This document shows positions 7,942 through 16,660 of a DNA stretch of 64,000 nt, piece by piece. A program made the translations under genes and the position numbers. Under the pieces are notes generated by a model, which was not told where the DNA came from, did not search any database, and saw only the letters and a program-made list of their open reading frames with translations. The stretch covers positions 1 to 64,000 of the forward strand of contig NZ_PQSS01000009.1 of NCBI RefSeq assembly GCF_002920535.1. The letters run 5' to 3'. The stretch's first letter is position 1; each line of letters starts with the position of its first letter. The stretch comes from Streptomyces sp. Ru71 (GTDB lineage: Bacteria; Actinomycetota; Actinomycetes; Streptomycetales; Streptomycetaceae).

Positions 7942-8765
7942 TACACGCGAACGCCCCCCCTGAACTTCGAGGGACGCCGACGGCTCGTGGAAGGCTGCCG
8001 CAGTCGTCCGATCGCCCATGTGGCCGCCGAGGCCGGCGTCTCCCGCGCCTGCCCTGTCCAATTCGAAGAACCGGTACGACACGCACGGCGAGGCCGGGCT
8101 GCGGGAACGCTCCAGCGTCCGGCGCTGCTCACCGACCCAGACCCCACCCGACGTCGTCGAACGGATCGAGCGGCTGCGGCGGGACAACAAGTGGTCCCCA
8201 GGATCGCGCTCGAACTCGAAGGCCAGGGCGTGCGGATCAGCGAACGCACCGTGGGCCGGTGGCTGGCCCGTCTGGGCATCAACCACCGCCGGTTCCTCGA
8301 CCCCGACGGGTCCGTCAACCGGCGCTCGCAGAAACGGATCGTGGCCCGCTACCCCAGTCACATGGTCCACCTGGATGTCAAGAAGATCGAACACATCCCC
8401 GATGGCGGTGGGTGGCGGGCCCACGGCCGCGACTCCGAACAGGCCAGGGCCGCCCAGCGCGCGCAGACCGCCGGCGCCAAGGGCGGGTATGTCTACCTGC
8501 ACTCCGCCGTCGACGGGTTCTCCCGCCTGGCCTATACCGAGCCCCTTCCCAACGAGAAGGCCACCATCACCGTGGCGTTCTTCAGCCGCGCCCGTGCGTT
8601 CTTCGCCGCCCATAGCATCCACCGGATCGCACGCGTGGTCACCGACAAGGCGCCAACCACCGCTCCGCCGTCCTCGTGCGCTCCGTGACCTCGCGAGCCT
8701 CCCGCCACCAGCGGACCAAGCCCTACACGCCCCCGGCACAACCGCAAGGTCGAGCGTAGCAACGG
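7942..8765 (+). pseudogene. IS481-family transposase, broken
   Basis: The sequence begins 20 bp after the exporter stop and can be followed through at least three frames: RPIAHVAAEAGVSRAC (HTH), GVRISERTVGRWLARLG, then HMVHLDVKKIEHIPDGGG and KGGYVYLHSAVDGFSRL carrying catalytic Asp residues. It ends with VTD, a garbled NGA region and KPYTPP near 8735. Frameshifts fall near 8085-8180 and 8660, and the last third, including the catalytic Glu region, is lost. It is a dead element. Confidence 0.85.
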
Positions 8766-8944
8766 CGGGTGCGGCTGGTCGCCGTTGCGGGCACCCACCA
8801 GCGGGTGCGCCACATCGGCCGCTCCTTGCCGTCGACGTCCTTGACCTTGCGCTGGCAGAACCGCATGTACTTGTCGATCTTCGCGGCGAGGACGTGCGCG
8901 GTCGCTTCAGCCCTGGTGGGCGACTTGCCCGAGAAGGATCCCAA
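8723..8944 (-). pseudogene. Unidentified protein fragment abutting the IS481 remnant
   Basis: The minus strand from 8944 reads PTRAEATAHVLAAKIDKYMR then RPMWRTRWWVPA, with good coding character until about 8770, where it meets the IS481 remnant. The helix followed by a Trp-rich strand recalls actinobacterial replication-relaxation proteins. The match is weak and I do not assign it. Confidence 0.25.
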
Positions 8945-8980
8945 CGGTCTCTAGCGGTTCTAGCCCCCTTGGGGAGACTG

Positions 8981-9080
8981 GAGGCCACTTGAGGGGGGCC
9001 TATGAGTGAGGGACAACTTTCCATACCTCTTCGGCTGAAGCCTGTCGGCCGCCTCTATGAGGCCACTTTCCAGGGGGGCT
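8981..9080. repeat. Imperfect direct repeats, possible IS terminus
   Basis: GAGGCCACTT followed two bases later by AGGGGGGC occurs at 8981 and, slightly varied, at 9059-9080. Multiple terminal repeats like these are typical of IS21-type ends, and an orphan istB lies 3 kb away. No gene was found in 8945-9268. Confidence 0.35.
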
Positions 9081-9268
9081 CAGGCGCCCTGCCCAAGTCA
9101 GTGAGCGCACCGCTTCCCCCGCGCCGTCCTGGACGGGTTCGGCATACTCCGGTAACCCGAGCACTGCCGCCGCCACGCCCGTGGCGACGAGCGGAGGGCC
9201 GCCCAGGCCACCGTGGCCGCACAGACCTGCCTCCGTCGCGGACGGGAGCCTTAAAGGCACATGGCCGG

Positions 9269-9985
9269 TCAGTGCAGGATGCTGACAGCTCGGGCGATCA
9301 CGAGAAGCGAGGTGAACAGGGCGGAGACGCTCTGGATGCCCATCAGAAGCTTTGCGCGGGTCGACAGCGGCATCGTGTCGGTCGGGCTGAACGCCGTGGA
9401 GTTCGTGACGGACACATAGAGATAGTCCACCAGGGTGGGCACCCAGTCCGACGTGCCGCTGGCGCCGTCGGCCACTTCCTGGATGGCGTCGTCGTTCTCG
9501 TCCTGCGAGAAACGGAAATCCGCCAGGGGCAGCGCCGAGCGGGGCGCCTGGGTGCGGCTGACCGGGCCGCCGCGGTCCAGCTCCCAGTAGGCCAGGCCGA
9601 AGACGATGATGTTGGTGAGCCAGACCTGCAGCGCCGCCACCAGCAAGGACCGGCCGTCCTTCACTCCGGCGTACACCAGCTCGTGGATCAGGATGACCAG
9701 CGCCACCAGATTGCTGACCGCGATGACCGCCACGAGCGTGAGGGAGAGCACCCGGAACGCCTTCGTCTGCCGGGTCAGACGCTTAGGGTTGATCGCGATC
9801 AGCGGAACGAGCAGCAGGACCTCCAGGGCGGGCAGCACGTAGCGCGGAACGACCAGCAGCCGTTGCGGCAGAAACAAATACAGGGCGATCGCGGCGAGCG
9901 TCGCGATGACCGCAGGCAGCCGAGCCTCGCCCCTGCGTTCGTGCCGTGGATGCTTGATGCTCGCCTCCGCACGCGAACGTGCCAT
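9269..9985 (-). CDS. DUF1345-type integral membrane protein with pore-loop-like segment
   Basis: 238 residues; ATG at 9985 preceded by AAGGATGAG. Four to five hydrophobic helices are visible (about 25-45, 48-65, 78-105, 118-140, and the pair at 185-235). The last pair brackets VTNSTAFSPTDTMPLS, laid out like the pore helix and filter of two-TM potassium channels but with the TxGYG filter absent. Proteins of this DUF are annotated only as membrane proteins. The location is the plasma membrane and the function is unknown. Downstream, 9986-10287 contains no convincing gene. Confidence 0.75.
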   Translation of the reverse strand: MARSRAEASIKHPRHERRGEARLPAVIATLAAIALYLFLPQRLLVVPRYVLPALEVLLLVPLIAINPKRLTRQTKAFRVLSLTLVAVIAVSNLVALVILIHELVYAGVKDGRSLLVAALQVWLTNIIVFGLAYWELDRGGPVSRTQAPRSALPLADFRFSQDENDDAIQEVADGASGTSDWVPTLVDYLYVSVTNSTAFSPTDTMPLSTRAKLLMGIQSVSALFTSLLVIARAVSILH

Positions 9986-10287
9986 ACCGACTCATCCTTC
10001 CGGTCGCCGCCACGGACAGCACCACGGCCCCTGCATCCTCCCTCGGCGCAGGCCACCGGGCACCTTTCAGCATGTACCCCGAGTACCGCTCTCCCCGCCG
10101 GCCTGGCCCAGCGCCCACGGCCTGCAGCGACGAGCCGTTCGACGACATCGCGGAGCTGGCCCATGCTGGCCGACCGCGTCGGCTCCCAGCGTGGGAGCGC
10201 CTTCCACCCGGTGCGCCCGTAGATCATCGCTGTGCGCGCCCCCTCGGCAGCGCATGCCCCTCCGCGGCGGTACACGCGCCGCCGCAG

Positions 10288-11049
10288 GTGACGTGCCCGT
10301 CGGAGCCTTCCTGGATAGCCCCGTTCAGCGGACTGAGCCCGCGACAGTTCGGCAAGCTGATCACGGTGTTACGACGCGAGGGTGCAGACCCCGTTCGCAA
10401 GGGCCGGCCGTGGAGCCTGCCGCTGGAGGACCGAGTCTTGCTGGTCGCCGCGTACTGGCACACCAACCTCACGCTGCGGCAGCCGGCACCGTTGTTCGGG
10501 GTATCGAAGTCGGCCGCCGACCGCATCATCGACCACCTCGGCCCCTCGCTCGCGCTCCAGCAGCGCAAACGGTTCCGCAAGGACACCGTCCTGATCGTCG
10601 ACGGAACCCTGATCCCCACCCGGGACCACAGCATCGCCGAGCAATCGAACAACTACAGGTACTCCACCAACCACCAGGTCGTCATCGACGCCGACACCCG
10701 CCTGGTCGTCGCCGTCGGCCGACCGCTGCCCGGTAACCGCAAAGACTGCAAGGCATGGGAACCTTCCGGGGCTAAGGCCGCCGTCGGCACAACCACCGTC
10801 ATCGCGGACGGCGGCTACCGGGGCACCGGCCTGGTCATCCCACACCGCCGAGAGAAAAACCAGAGCGAACTCCCGGCCTGGAAGGAGGAACACAACGCCT
10901 CCCACCGCAAAGTCCGCGCCCGTGTCGAGCACGCCTTCGCCCGCATGAAGACCTGGAAGATCCTGCGCGACTGCCGCCTCAAGGGCGACGGCGTCCACCA
11001 CGCCATGCTCGGCATCGCTCGCCTGCACAACCTCGCCCTCGCCGGATGA
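10288..11049 (+). CDS. IS5-type (DDE_Tnp_4) transposase, apparently intact
   Basis: 253 residues from a GTG start, VTCPSEPSWIAPFSGLSP. It has an HTH region (LRQPAPLFGVSKSAADRII) and the DDE core: first Asp in LIVDGTLIPTRDH, second in VIADGGYRGTG, Glu in ARVEHAFARMK. It ends HAMLGIARLHNLALAG. Sister copies start MAGVITASEPSW, so the first residues here have been replaced. The ORF is otherwise uninterrupted, making it the best preserved of four copies in this window (others at 18784, 20987 and a stub at 44434). It may still be active. Confidence 0.85.
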   Translation: MTCPSEPSWIAPFSGLSPRQFGKLITVLRREGADPVRKGRPWSLPLEDRVLLVAAYWHTNLTLRQPAPLFGVSKSAADRIIDHLGPSLALQQRKRFRKDTVLIVDGTLIPTRDHSIAEQSNNYRYSTNHQVVIDADTRLVVAVGRPLPGNRKDCKAWEPSGAKAAVGTTTVIADGGYRGTGLVIPHRREKNQSELPAWKEEHNASHRKVRARVEHAFARMKTWKILRDCRLKGDGVHHAMLGIARLHNLALAG

Positions 11050-11083
11050 CCGAGAAGACGAGCATGTCAGCCAACACGCCGTA

Positions 11084-11105
11084 GATCATTTATGGGACAA
11101 GGCTT
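11084..11105. repeat. Right terminal sequence of the IS5-type element
   Basis: The reverse complement of 11084-11105 reads AAGCCTTGTCCCATAAATGATC, close to AAAGGTTGTCCCGCAATGATC at the end of the decayed copy at 18718. It therefore marks the downstream end of the element carrying the 10288 transposase. The left end was not located. Confidence 0.5.
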
Positions 11106-11410
11106 AGTTTCGGGCGAGCTCAGGCGCCGCCGGAAGACGCCCGACCGTCACTCAGAGTGCCCGCTGCACGGAAGCTGTGCCAGAACCACGACTCGTGAAT
11201 AAAGCCACCGCGGCGGGAATCGGCCGATACCTCGTCAGGCAGACCGATTTTTATGAGGGAGTCGCATTGCGGTCGTCGGCCGCCAGTGGCCCGGCGCGTA
11301 GTGCGCGCCACTACGTGAGGGCTGGCACGCCGTCAGCACGGTCACAGTCGAAGGAACGTGTAGCGGGCCATCCATATGGCCACCCCGAGCGTCAGGCCTC
11401 CTCGACTGGG
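11106..11410. other. Interval without recognisable gene upstream of the CRISPR relic
   Basis: No coding region, RNA or clear regulatory element was found. The sequence is of normal GC content. It would be the place for a leader or cas genes if the array were functional, and neither is present. Confidence 0.4.
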
Positions 11411-11500
11411 CTGCTCCCCGCGTATGCGGGGATGGCTCTTGGACGCCGGGCGAACCCGACGTGGTCTTCATCTGCTCCCTGCGCATGCGGGGATGGTCCC
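11411..11500. CRISPR. Type I-E-like CRISPR relic, first repeat pair with one 32-bp spacer
   Basis: Two 29-bp repeats start at 11411 and 11472, exactly 61 bp apart. Both share CTGCTCCC, a core (CGTATGCGGGGATGG in one, CGCATGCGGGGATGG in the other) and a short stem CCCCGC/GCGGGG, which is perfect in the first and has one change in the second. The single spacer is 32 bp (11440-11471). The repeat sequence, stem and 61-bp period match the type I-E repeats common in Streptomyces. No cas gene lies in the window. Confidence 0.75.
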
Positions 11501-11568
11501 ACCGGTTCGACGGTATGCCTTCTCTGCCGGGGCTACTCAACTTTCCTCTTTTAAGCGACGATTGAAGC

Positions 11569-11784
11569 GTGGCGAAGAAGCAGCGTACGAGAGCCGCCAA
11601 GGCCGATAGACAGGCCCAGAGGCTCCGAGAACGAGTCCGTCAAGAGCGGATCGCGGTGGCGCAGCGGGTGAGGGCGGCCCGACAGGAGCGCGTTGGCAAT
11701 GGGGTGTCAAAGCCACCACCAGATAACCCCGTGTCAGTACGCACGATCTCGTCGGCCGTCGAGAGCAGCCGCCGCTGGCACTGA
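11569..11784 (+). CDS. Doubtful small basic ORF inside the interrupted CRISPR relic
   Basis: A GTG-started 71-codon frame gives a strongly basic helix (KKQRTRAAKADRQAQRLRER). It has no convincing RBS and no known family. It is recorded only because it occupies the 400-bp interruption between the two repeat pairs. Confidence 0.2.
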   Translation: MAKKQRTRAAKADRQAQRLRERVRQERIAVAQRVRAARQERVGNGVSKPPPDNPVSVRTISSAVESSRRWH

Positions 11785-11899
11785 CGATTGGGTGACGGGG
11801 CGCGTGTCCTGCCACGAGCCATAGCCGGTGCAGGCGTCCGCTCTGCCCGTGCACAGCCCACCTCAGGATGGGTCACGCCACGTGGACCGGGCACGGCTG

Positions 11900-11989
11900 T
11901 CCCTCTTCACGCATGCGGGGACGGTCCCCCGATCGAGGCCCCGCTGACCGCCGTCACGACCCGCTCCCCGCGCACTCAGGGATGGTCCC
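11900..11989. CRISPR. Type I-E-like CRISPR relic, second (degenerate) repeat pair
   Basis: Degenerate repeats at 11900-11928 (core CGCATGCGGGGACGGTCC) and 11961-11989 (CCGCTCCCCGCGCACTCAGG then GATGGTCCC) are again 61 bp apart, with a 32-bp spacer at 11929-11960. In both, one arm of the stem has mutated. A still weaker look-alike begins near 11838 (CCGCTC, GTGCAC, TCAGGATGG with an insertion). The pair lies 428 bp downstream of the first pair. Confidence 0.65.
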
Positions 11990-12290
11990 GGCAACCGGAG
12001 GTCGCCTGTCGTCCGCCGGTGATGAAGCACAGCCGGTACGACGTCGGATGGACATGACCGGGCGCCCGTCGCAGGGCGGTACGTTCAATCCGTCCGCGGC
12101 GGCCGTCGGGCACCCGCTCCAAGGCGCAGCGTCCGGTGACCAGTGTGGGCTTCGGATCGGGAGCGGCCCGGTTCGCGGGGAGGCGCTCAGCGGCCAGCTG
12201 GGCGCGTGGCGTCGTGGGCTGCTCGGTTTCGCGCCGGCGGAATGTGTCGGGGTGGACCGGTCCGGTGCCCAGGGGGCGGCGGTCGGTCAT
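11976..12290 (-). CDS. Doubtful hypothetical protein ending in CRISPR repeat sequence
   Basis: The minus frame MTDRRPLGTGPVHPDTFRRR runs 104 residues to a stop at 11976, inside the last CRISPR repeat. The PLGTGP start occurs in small uncharacterised Streptomyces proteins, and the N-terminal half has reasonable coding bias. No RBS is evident and the C-terminus is clearly chimeric. It may be a truncated gene. The remainder of 12291-12477 shows nothing. Confidence 0.3.
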   Translation of the reverse strand: MTDRRPLGTGPVHPDTFRRRETEQPTTPRAQLAAERLPANRAAPDPKPTLVTGRCALERVPDGRRGRIERTALRRAPGHVHPTSYRLCFITGGRQATSGCRDHP

Positions 12291-12477
12291 CGCCCGATTG
12301 TGCCCTGGACCCGAGACCGTCAGCGCGATGCGGCCAGCCACGGAAACCGCGCTGACCATTTGAGCCGACACGGGGCGCCGTGGGGCTCCCCGCGCCGGCC
12401 CGTACGCTCCGCGCACCGTAGCCGAGCCGTGCGACCACGCTCGCTCGAACCGGGCCCGGGTGTACTGGGCCGCGCGT

Positions 12478-13890
12478 TCAGGACGTTCGGCGTACCGCGA
12501 CCACTCCGGTGAGAGTGCCCTGCCAGAACGTGCCGTCGGCAGTGGTCGTGCCGGTCATCTGCAACGGGTTGCAGAGCAGACCGGTGCCCAGATACCGGCT
12601 GCGGAGGGTCTCGCCCGTGCTGGAGTCGAGCACGGCGTAGTGGTAGGCGGCGAAGGTGTTCATGCCGGCCGCGCTGCCGGTCGGGCCGGTGACCGTGATC
12701 GTGTAGATCCGCCCGTCGGCCACCGACAGGCGGGGCAGGGCGGCGCTCTTGGTTTCGCTGCGCCACACGATCCGGCAGCCGCCGCCGTCCGCGTCGATGT
12801 CGACGCGGGCCAGACCGCCGGCGAAGGGCGCGGAGGAGGGGCGGGAGGCTCCGGCGTCGTCCGGCAGGGCCGGGTACGGGTAGCCGTAGGTGGAGGTGAC
12901 GAAGACACTCCGGCCGGTGGCGATCACGGCGTCCTCGGTGCCGTCGACGACGGGCACGGTGCACACCTCGGAGCCGTCGCGCCGGCGGACGACGAGGTTC
13001 TCCTCGTCGTCCGCGTTGTCCGTGATCGCGATGTAGTCGGTGCCGTCCCGGGGCCCGAAGTAGACCGGGGTCGAGCCCGTCCCCCAGGACAGCTGCCCCG
13101 GCTTGCGTGCGGTGCCCCGGTCGTAGGCGCGGCGCCATTGTATGCGGGGGACGCCGTCCGGCCCGGCGTGCAGCGCGTACAGGGCGTGGCTGGTCGTGAC
13201 CGCGGTCTGGTCGGGGACTGTGGACAGGGAGTTCGCGACCGTCTCGCCGGACGGCATGGCGAGAGTGTGCACGCCCCCGTCCGGGGAGAGGACCCCCACC
13301 GTGCCGCTGGGGGTGGCGAACCAGATGTTCCCGCGCCAGTCCGGTGACAGGCCCACGACGCCTCCCCGGGCGGCCGTACCGAGCGGGACCGTCGAGTCGA
13401 CGCGCAGCTCCCAGGCGCCGCCGGGCGAGCGGCGGTGCGCGATGCGGAGCAGGTTGCCCTCGGGGTCCACGGTGACGAGCCGGTTCTCGTGGTCGAGGTA
13501 GGCGTAGACACCGCCGAAGAGGCTGCCCTGGGGGAGGTCGAGCGTGGCCAGCCGGTCGCCGTCGGCGGGATCGAGGAGGAAGACCACCGGGTTACGGCCG
13601 AAGATGCGGGTGCACAGCGCCACGAGGAGACCGTCGGACCCGGTCGTGACAGTCGGGCAGGCGGACTGCAAGGCGGTGCGGCTCGCGGTGACCGGTGAGG
13701 CGCCCGTTCCCGCGTAGGGCGTGGTGTCGGAGTTGGCCGTGTCGCCGTGCATGGTGGCGGTGCCTGTAGCGGCGGTGTAGGGGTTCACCGGCGGCAACGG
13801 CCCGTAGCCGCCCGCGCTGGCGGGTTTCACGGTCACGGCCGAGGCGAGCGCCGTCAGCACGAGGGCGGCGACGGTGGTCCGGCTACGCAT
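12478..13890 (-). CDS. Secreted beta-propeller-like protein, hypothetical
   Basis: 470 residues with a clear Sec signal peptide: MRSRTTVAALVLTALASAVTV, cleavage after ASA near residue 26. The mature part is rich in repeated strand patterns such as GLLVALCTRIFG, VVFLLDPADGDRLATLDL, GGVYAYLDHENRLVTVDPEG, GNIWFATPSGTVGVLSPDG and RSVFVTSTYG, i.e. about six to seven blades of a WD/PQQ-like propeller. The ATG at 13890 follows GGAAGG. No catalytic motif was identified. It is probably an exported binding protein; it has no operon partner. Confidence 0.8.
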   Translation of the reverse strand: MRSRTTVAALVLTALASAVTVKPASAGGYGPLPPVNPYTAATGTATMHGDTANSDTTPYAGTGASPVTASRTALQSACPTVTTGSDGLLVALCTRIFGRNPVVFLLDPADGDRLATLDLPQGSLFGGVYAYLDHENRLVTVDPEGNLLRIAHRRSPGGAWELRVDSTVPLGTAARGGVVGLSPDWRGNIWFATPSGTVGVLSPDGGVHTLAMPSGETVANSLSTVPDQTAVTTSHALYALHAGPDGVPRIQWRRAYDRGTARKPGQLSWGTGSTPVYFGPRDGTDYIAITDNADDEENLVVRRRDGSEVCTVPVVDGTEDAVIATGRSVFVTSTYGYPYPALPDDAGASRPSSAPFAGGLARVDIDADGGGCRIVWRSETKSAALPRLSVADGRIYTITVTGPTGSAAGMNTFAAYHYAVLDSSTGETLRSRYLGTGLLCNPLQMTGTTTADGTFWQGTLTGVVAVRRTS

Positions 13891-14183
13891 GGCAACGCCT
13901 TCCGAGGAAAATGGTCGGGGGACACCGTGAACCTAGTGATCAAGCATTGCTGTGGAGTTGCGGCAACATGACAGCCGCCGGAGGCCCCCCGCACCCGAAG
14001 AAGTCACGCATCGGCTTTGCCCCTCTTCGGTGCACCGGCTGGAATGATGAGGTCGAGGCGCTGAACGGTGATCAGGGCCTGTCGCTGATTCCGCCGTAGT
14101 GGTCTGCCGAGCCGCGTCAGGACCTCTCCCCGATCAGCCGTCGAGCCGTGCCCATGACGGAGTTCCTCGGCGTCGCCCGGGAC

Positions 14184-14653
14184 TCATGCCGACAGTTCGA
14201 TGGAGTCGATCCGGGATTCCTCGGCGCCGTGTGACCTGGCCGGCCGGTCGAGTCGGCCGTAGCAGATCAGGGCAGCGGCGATTCCGGCGAAGGCCAAGAA
14301 GTGTTCCGCCTTGCCCTCGAAGCGACGGTGCAGGCGGCGGCAGCCGGCCAGGCCACCGCCCGCACAACCGTCCAACAGTGGCGGCCCAGCCCCTGGGAGG
14401 ACTCGATGCCCCTACGGGCAAGGCGCGGCGTGATGTTCCGGGACCGGAGCCATCGGCGCAGGTGGTCGTAGTCGTAGCCCTTGTCGGCGGTGGAGCTTGG
14501 CGGGCCGTCGGCGAAGCGGTCCGCCAGCCGATGGGCGGGATACCCCGGAACGCCAGGCTCCGCCTTCGCGGCGCTGATCGATGGACACGAACTCCCTGTC
14601 CAGTTCGGCGGCCTCGGTCGTGACCCGATCGAGGCCGGGCAACGGCTGGGCAA
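14184..14653 (-). pseudogene. IS5-family transposase, C-terminal half with frameshift
   Basis: The minus strand reads TADKGYDYDHLRRWLRSRNI then RRGIESSQGLGRHCWTVVR, shifts frame near 14355, and continues CRRLHRRFEGKAEHFLAFAG, IAAALICYGRL. This is the end of a common Streptomyces IS5-type transposase. The HTH and first catalytic Asp are missing. The 13891-14183 interval before it has no gene. Confidence 0.75.
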
Positions 14654-14808
14654 GAGGGGCGAACGAAGTCAGGCACCACGACCGGCAGGGCTCGGGGGTC
14701 GCGCTTGAGATTCGTGTCGAAGAGCGGGGAACGCCCGGGGCGACGGGCTGGTCGCATGCGAGTCAGGGCGGTGACGTAGCCATCATCAAAGTGCGCACGC
14801 GCGCCTCC

Positions 14809-15360
14809 TCACGCGGGCTGCAGGCCGATCGCGGTGCGGGATTCGCTACGAGGCGCAGTGAGCCGAGGACAACGATCAGGCCGCCGGGCCCGGCGAGTTC
14901 GGTGGCTCTGGAGTAGCCGACGGCCAAGAAGTGCATGTTGCCCTATCTCGCGGCCCATGCGGGCCTCACGCACGACAAGGTCGCCCTTGAAGATGCCGCA
15001 CGCCTGCAAACAGGTGACGTACCAGCGGTTGTCGGCGCCGTGATTCGTCGCACCATTTCGGTGTCGGCCACGCCTTGATGACCGCGCGACGCTCACCAGC
15101 GGACGGCTCCCCCCAACGAAACGCACGCCAACGGCTTGGCACTGCCGGTCTGGCGTGCGGCCGCCAGCTGAGCATCGCAGGCCGCCTTCGCCTGGGCAGC
15201 GGTCGTCTGAGGCGTCACCGTGACGGACGCCGGCACCGCCTGCCGAATTGCTCGCGGACGCCTGAGCGGTCGTCAAGGAACTTGTCAGCAGCCCCGGGAC
15301 AAGCGCTCCCGCCGACAGCAGCCTGCTGTGTCTGAAATTCGAGGTCCAGGTGAGGCGCAT
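14809..15360 (-). pseudogene. Decayed secreted protein with signal peptide
   Basis: The minus frame starts MRLTWTSNFRHSRLLSAGAL and has a good signal peptide ending TTAQASA. After about 45 residues the coding signal moves between frames (for example AQAKAACDAQLAAARQTG in the next frame), indicating frameshifts. No family was recognised. The region 14760-15552 contains nothing else that can be supported. Confidence 0.35.
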
Positions 15361-15552
15361 GGAGCCGATCGTGCCCGTGCAGCGGAGAGGGCGGCTGCGC
15401 CGTCACGCCCCCGAAGAGCGTGGACAGCAGCAGCTCGCCTTGGCCATCCCCGAACCGGCACCAGCACCCGGCGCCCTCTTCTGATAGTTGGAGAGCGCCG
15501 AGAGCAGGGCGCCTCTCCCGCAAAGTCTTGGCATCCGAAAGGATCAGCTGTT

Positions 15553-16137
15553 ATGGATCCATCTGTCACTGCCGCCCTCAAGGACCCTGCCGTCGTTGCT
15601 GCCCTCATCTCGGCACCCGTGGCCTTCATCGCTTCCGTAGCGTCCTTCGCTGCGGGGCGCCTACAAGGACGTGGAGCATATCTGGGGCCAGTCGACGCAG
15701 TTCGACGACAACATCAGCGCGAGGCTTACGCGGCTTTCCTCGCCGCCCTCTGGGCCTACCGCGACGCAACTGACTGGGACGCGGTCCTGCATCGCACGCA
15801 GATGACTCACCGAACGACGGGACTGACTCCCGACGAAGCTCAGGCTCAGCTGAGATCAACGGTCTTTATGCAGCTGACTGCCGTGTCAACATACCCAGTT
15901 CATACGACAGGGACCTTGGTCTACCTGGAAGGCCCTGACATGCTTGCCAACGCCGCTGCTGAGGCGAACGACATCACGAATGCGGTGCTTCAAGCTGCCC
16001 TGGACGGCGAACAGAACGCTGGGACCGCAGCGGCCAACGATATGGTCGACGCATATCGAACCGTCCACCACCAACTCTACGAGCGCATCAATGACTTCGC
16101 CCGTCTCGCCCGCTCACACCTCAACAGCAAGGGGTGA
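15553..16137 (+). CDS. Single-pass membrane protein, hypothetical
   Basis: 194 residues from ATG 15553, with AAAGGA about 10 nt upstream; a longer frame back to 15220 lacks an RBS. One hydrophobic segment near the N-terminus (about residues 14-36, ALISAPVAFIASVASFAAG) is followed by a long helical domain of charged and Ala-rich helices (REAYAAFLAALWAYRDATDW; MVDAYRTVHHQLYERINDFA). The short-anchor plus helical-bundle architecture is common in uncharacterised actinobacterial proteins. No motif was recognised. Confidence 0.65.
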   Translation: MDPSVTAALKDPAVVAALISAPVAFIASVASFAAGRLQGRGAYLGPVDAVRRQHQREAYAAFLAALWAYRDATDWDAVLHRTQMTHRTTGLTPDEAQAQLRSTVFMQLTAVSTYPVHTTGTLVYLEGPDMLANAAAEANDITNAVLQAALDGEQNAGTAAANDMVDAYRTVHHQLYERINDFARLARSHLNSKG

Positions 16138-16385
16138 TACAGGGCCAGGCGTAGTGCGGCAGCAGTGAGGCGCAGATGACGCAGCGATGTTGCGCACGCG
16201 TGCGATGAAAGGTCTACGGAGACCGGACTGCCGGACTTACAGACTCCCGGGCTCCGGGCGGGGGCTCATCCGCCCGGTCCCAGGACCCGGCGTCGCGGCT
16301 GGGCGCCCGGCCTCCGGGCCGGCGGCTCGCCAGGGCCGCGCACAGGTTCCCCCCGTGATGGCCGAAGACGAGTTGACTCCGGTGA

Positions 16386-16461
16386 CGAGTGAATCACTCG
16401 CCGTGATCACATCACGGGCATCGCGACCTCGACAGACAGTTTTGGGACGAACGATCGTTCG
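16386..16461. promoter_or_regulatory. Cluster of three palindromes
   Basis: CGAGTGA-A-TCACTCG (16386-16400), CGTGAT-CAC-ATCACG (16402-16416) and the 14-bp perfect palindrome CGAACGATCGTTCG (16448-16461) lie within 76 bp of noncoding sequence, about 200 bp upstream of the DUF6417 gene. They look like operators for dimeric regulators (TetR or similar) or plasmid-type iterons. No regulator gene is adjacent. Confidence 0.5.
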
Positions 16462-16549
16462 ATATGGGTCACCGCGGCCGACAGCTCACGCCAACGGCGG
16501 GGCGCACGCCTCCCCGGGCGGGCATCGCTTGGTCAAGGAGCCGGTGGAC

Positions 16550-16627
16550 GGACCAGCCCGGCTCCTGCGTCACACATTCGCGTCCACGATCCACGAAGCC
16601 CGGTATCGGACCTTGTCCTGCCTCTAA
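16550..16627 (+). pseudogene. Possible tyrosine-recombinase scrap
   Basis: The plus frame contains LLRHTFASTIHEAR before a stop at 16627. LRHTFA is the His-containing motif of phage-type integrases. Only this piece remains, so it may be chance. The rest of 16138-16660 is GC-rich noncoding sequence. Confidence 0.25.
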
Positions 16628-16660
16628 CGTCTTGTGCGGCGTCGGGGACCAGGAAAGGTG

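Noticed and set aside
6735..8615. A 626-codon plus frame across the chloramphenicol exporter and IS481 remnant
   Set aside because: Shadow of the exporter in another frame; it spans two unrelated genes and is Arg/Pro-rich.
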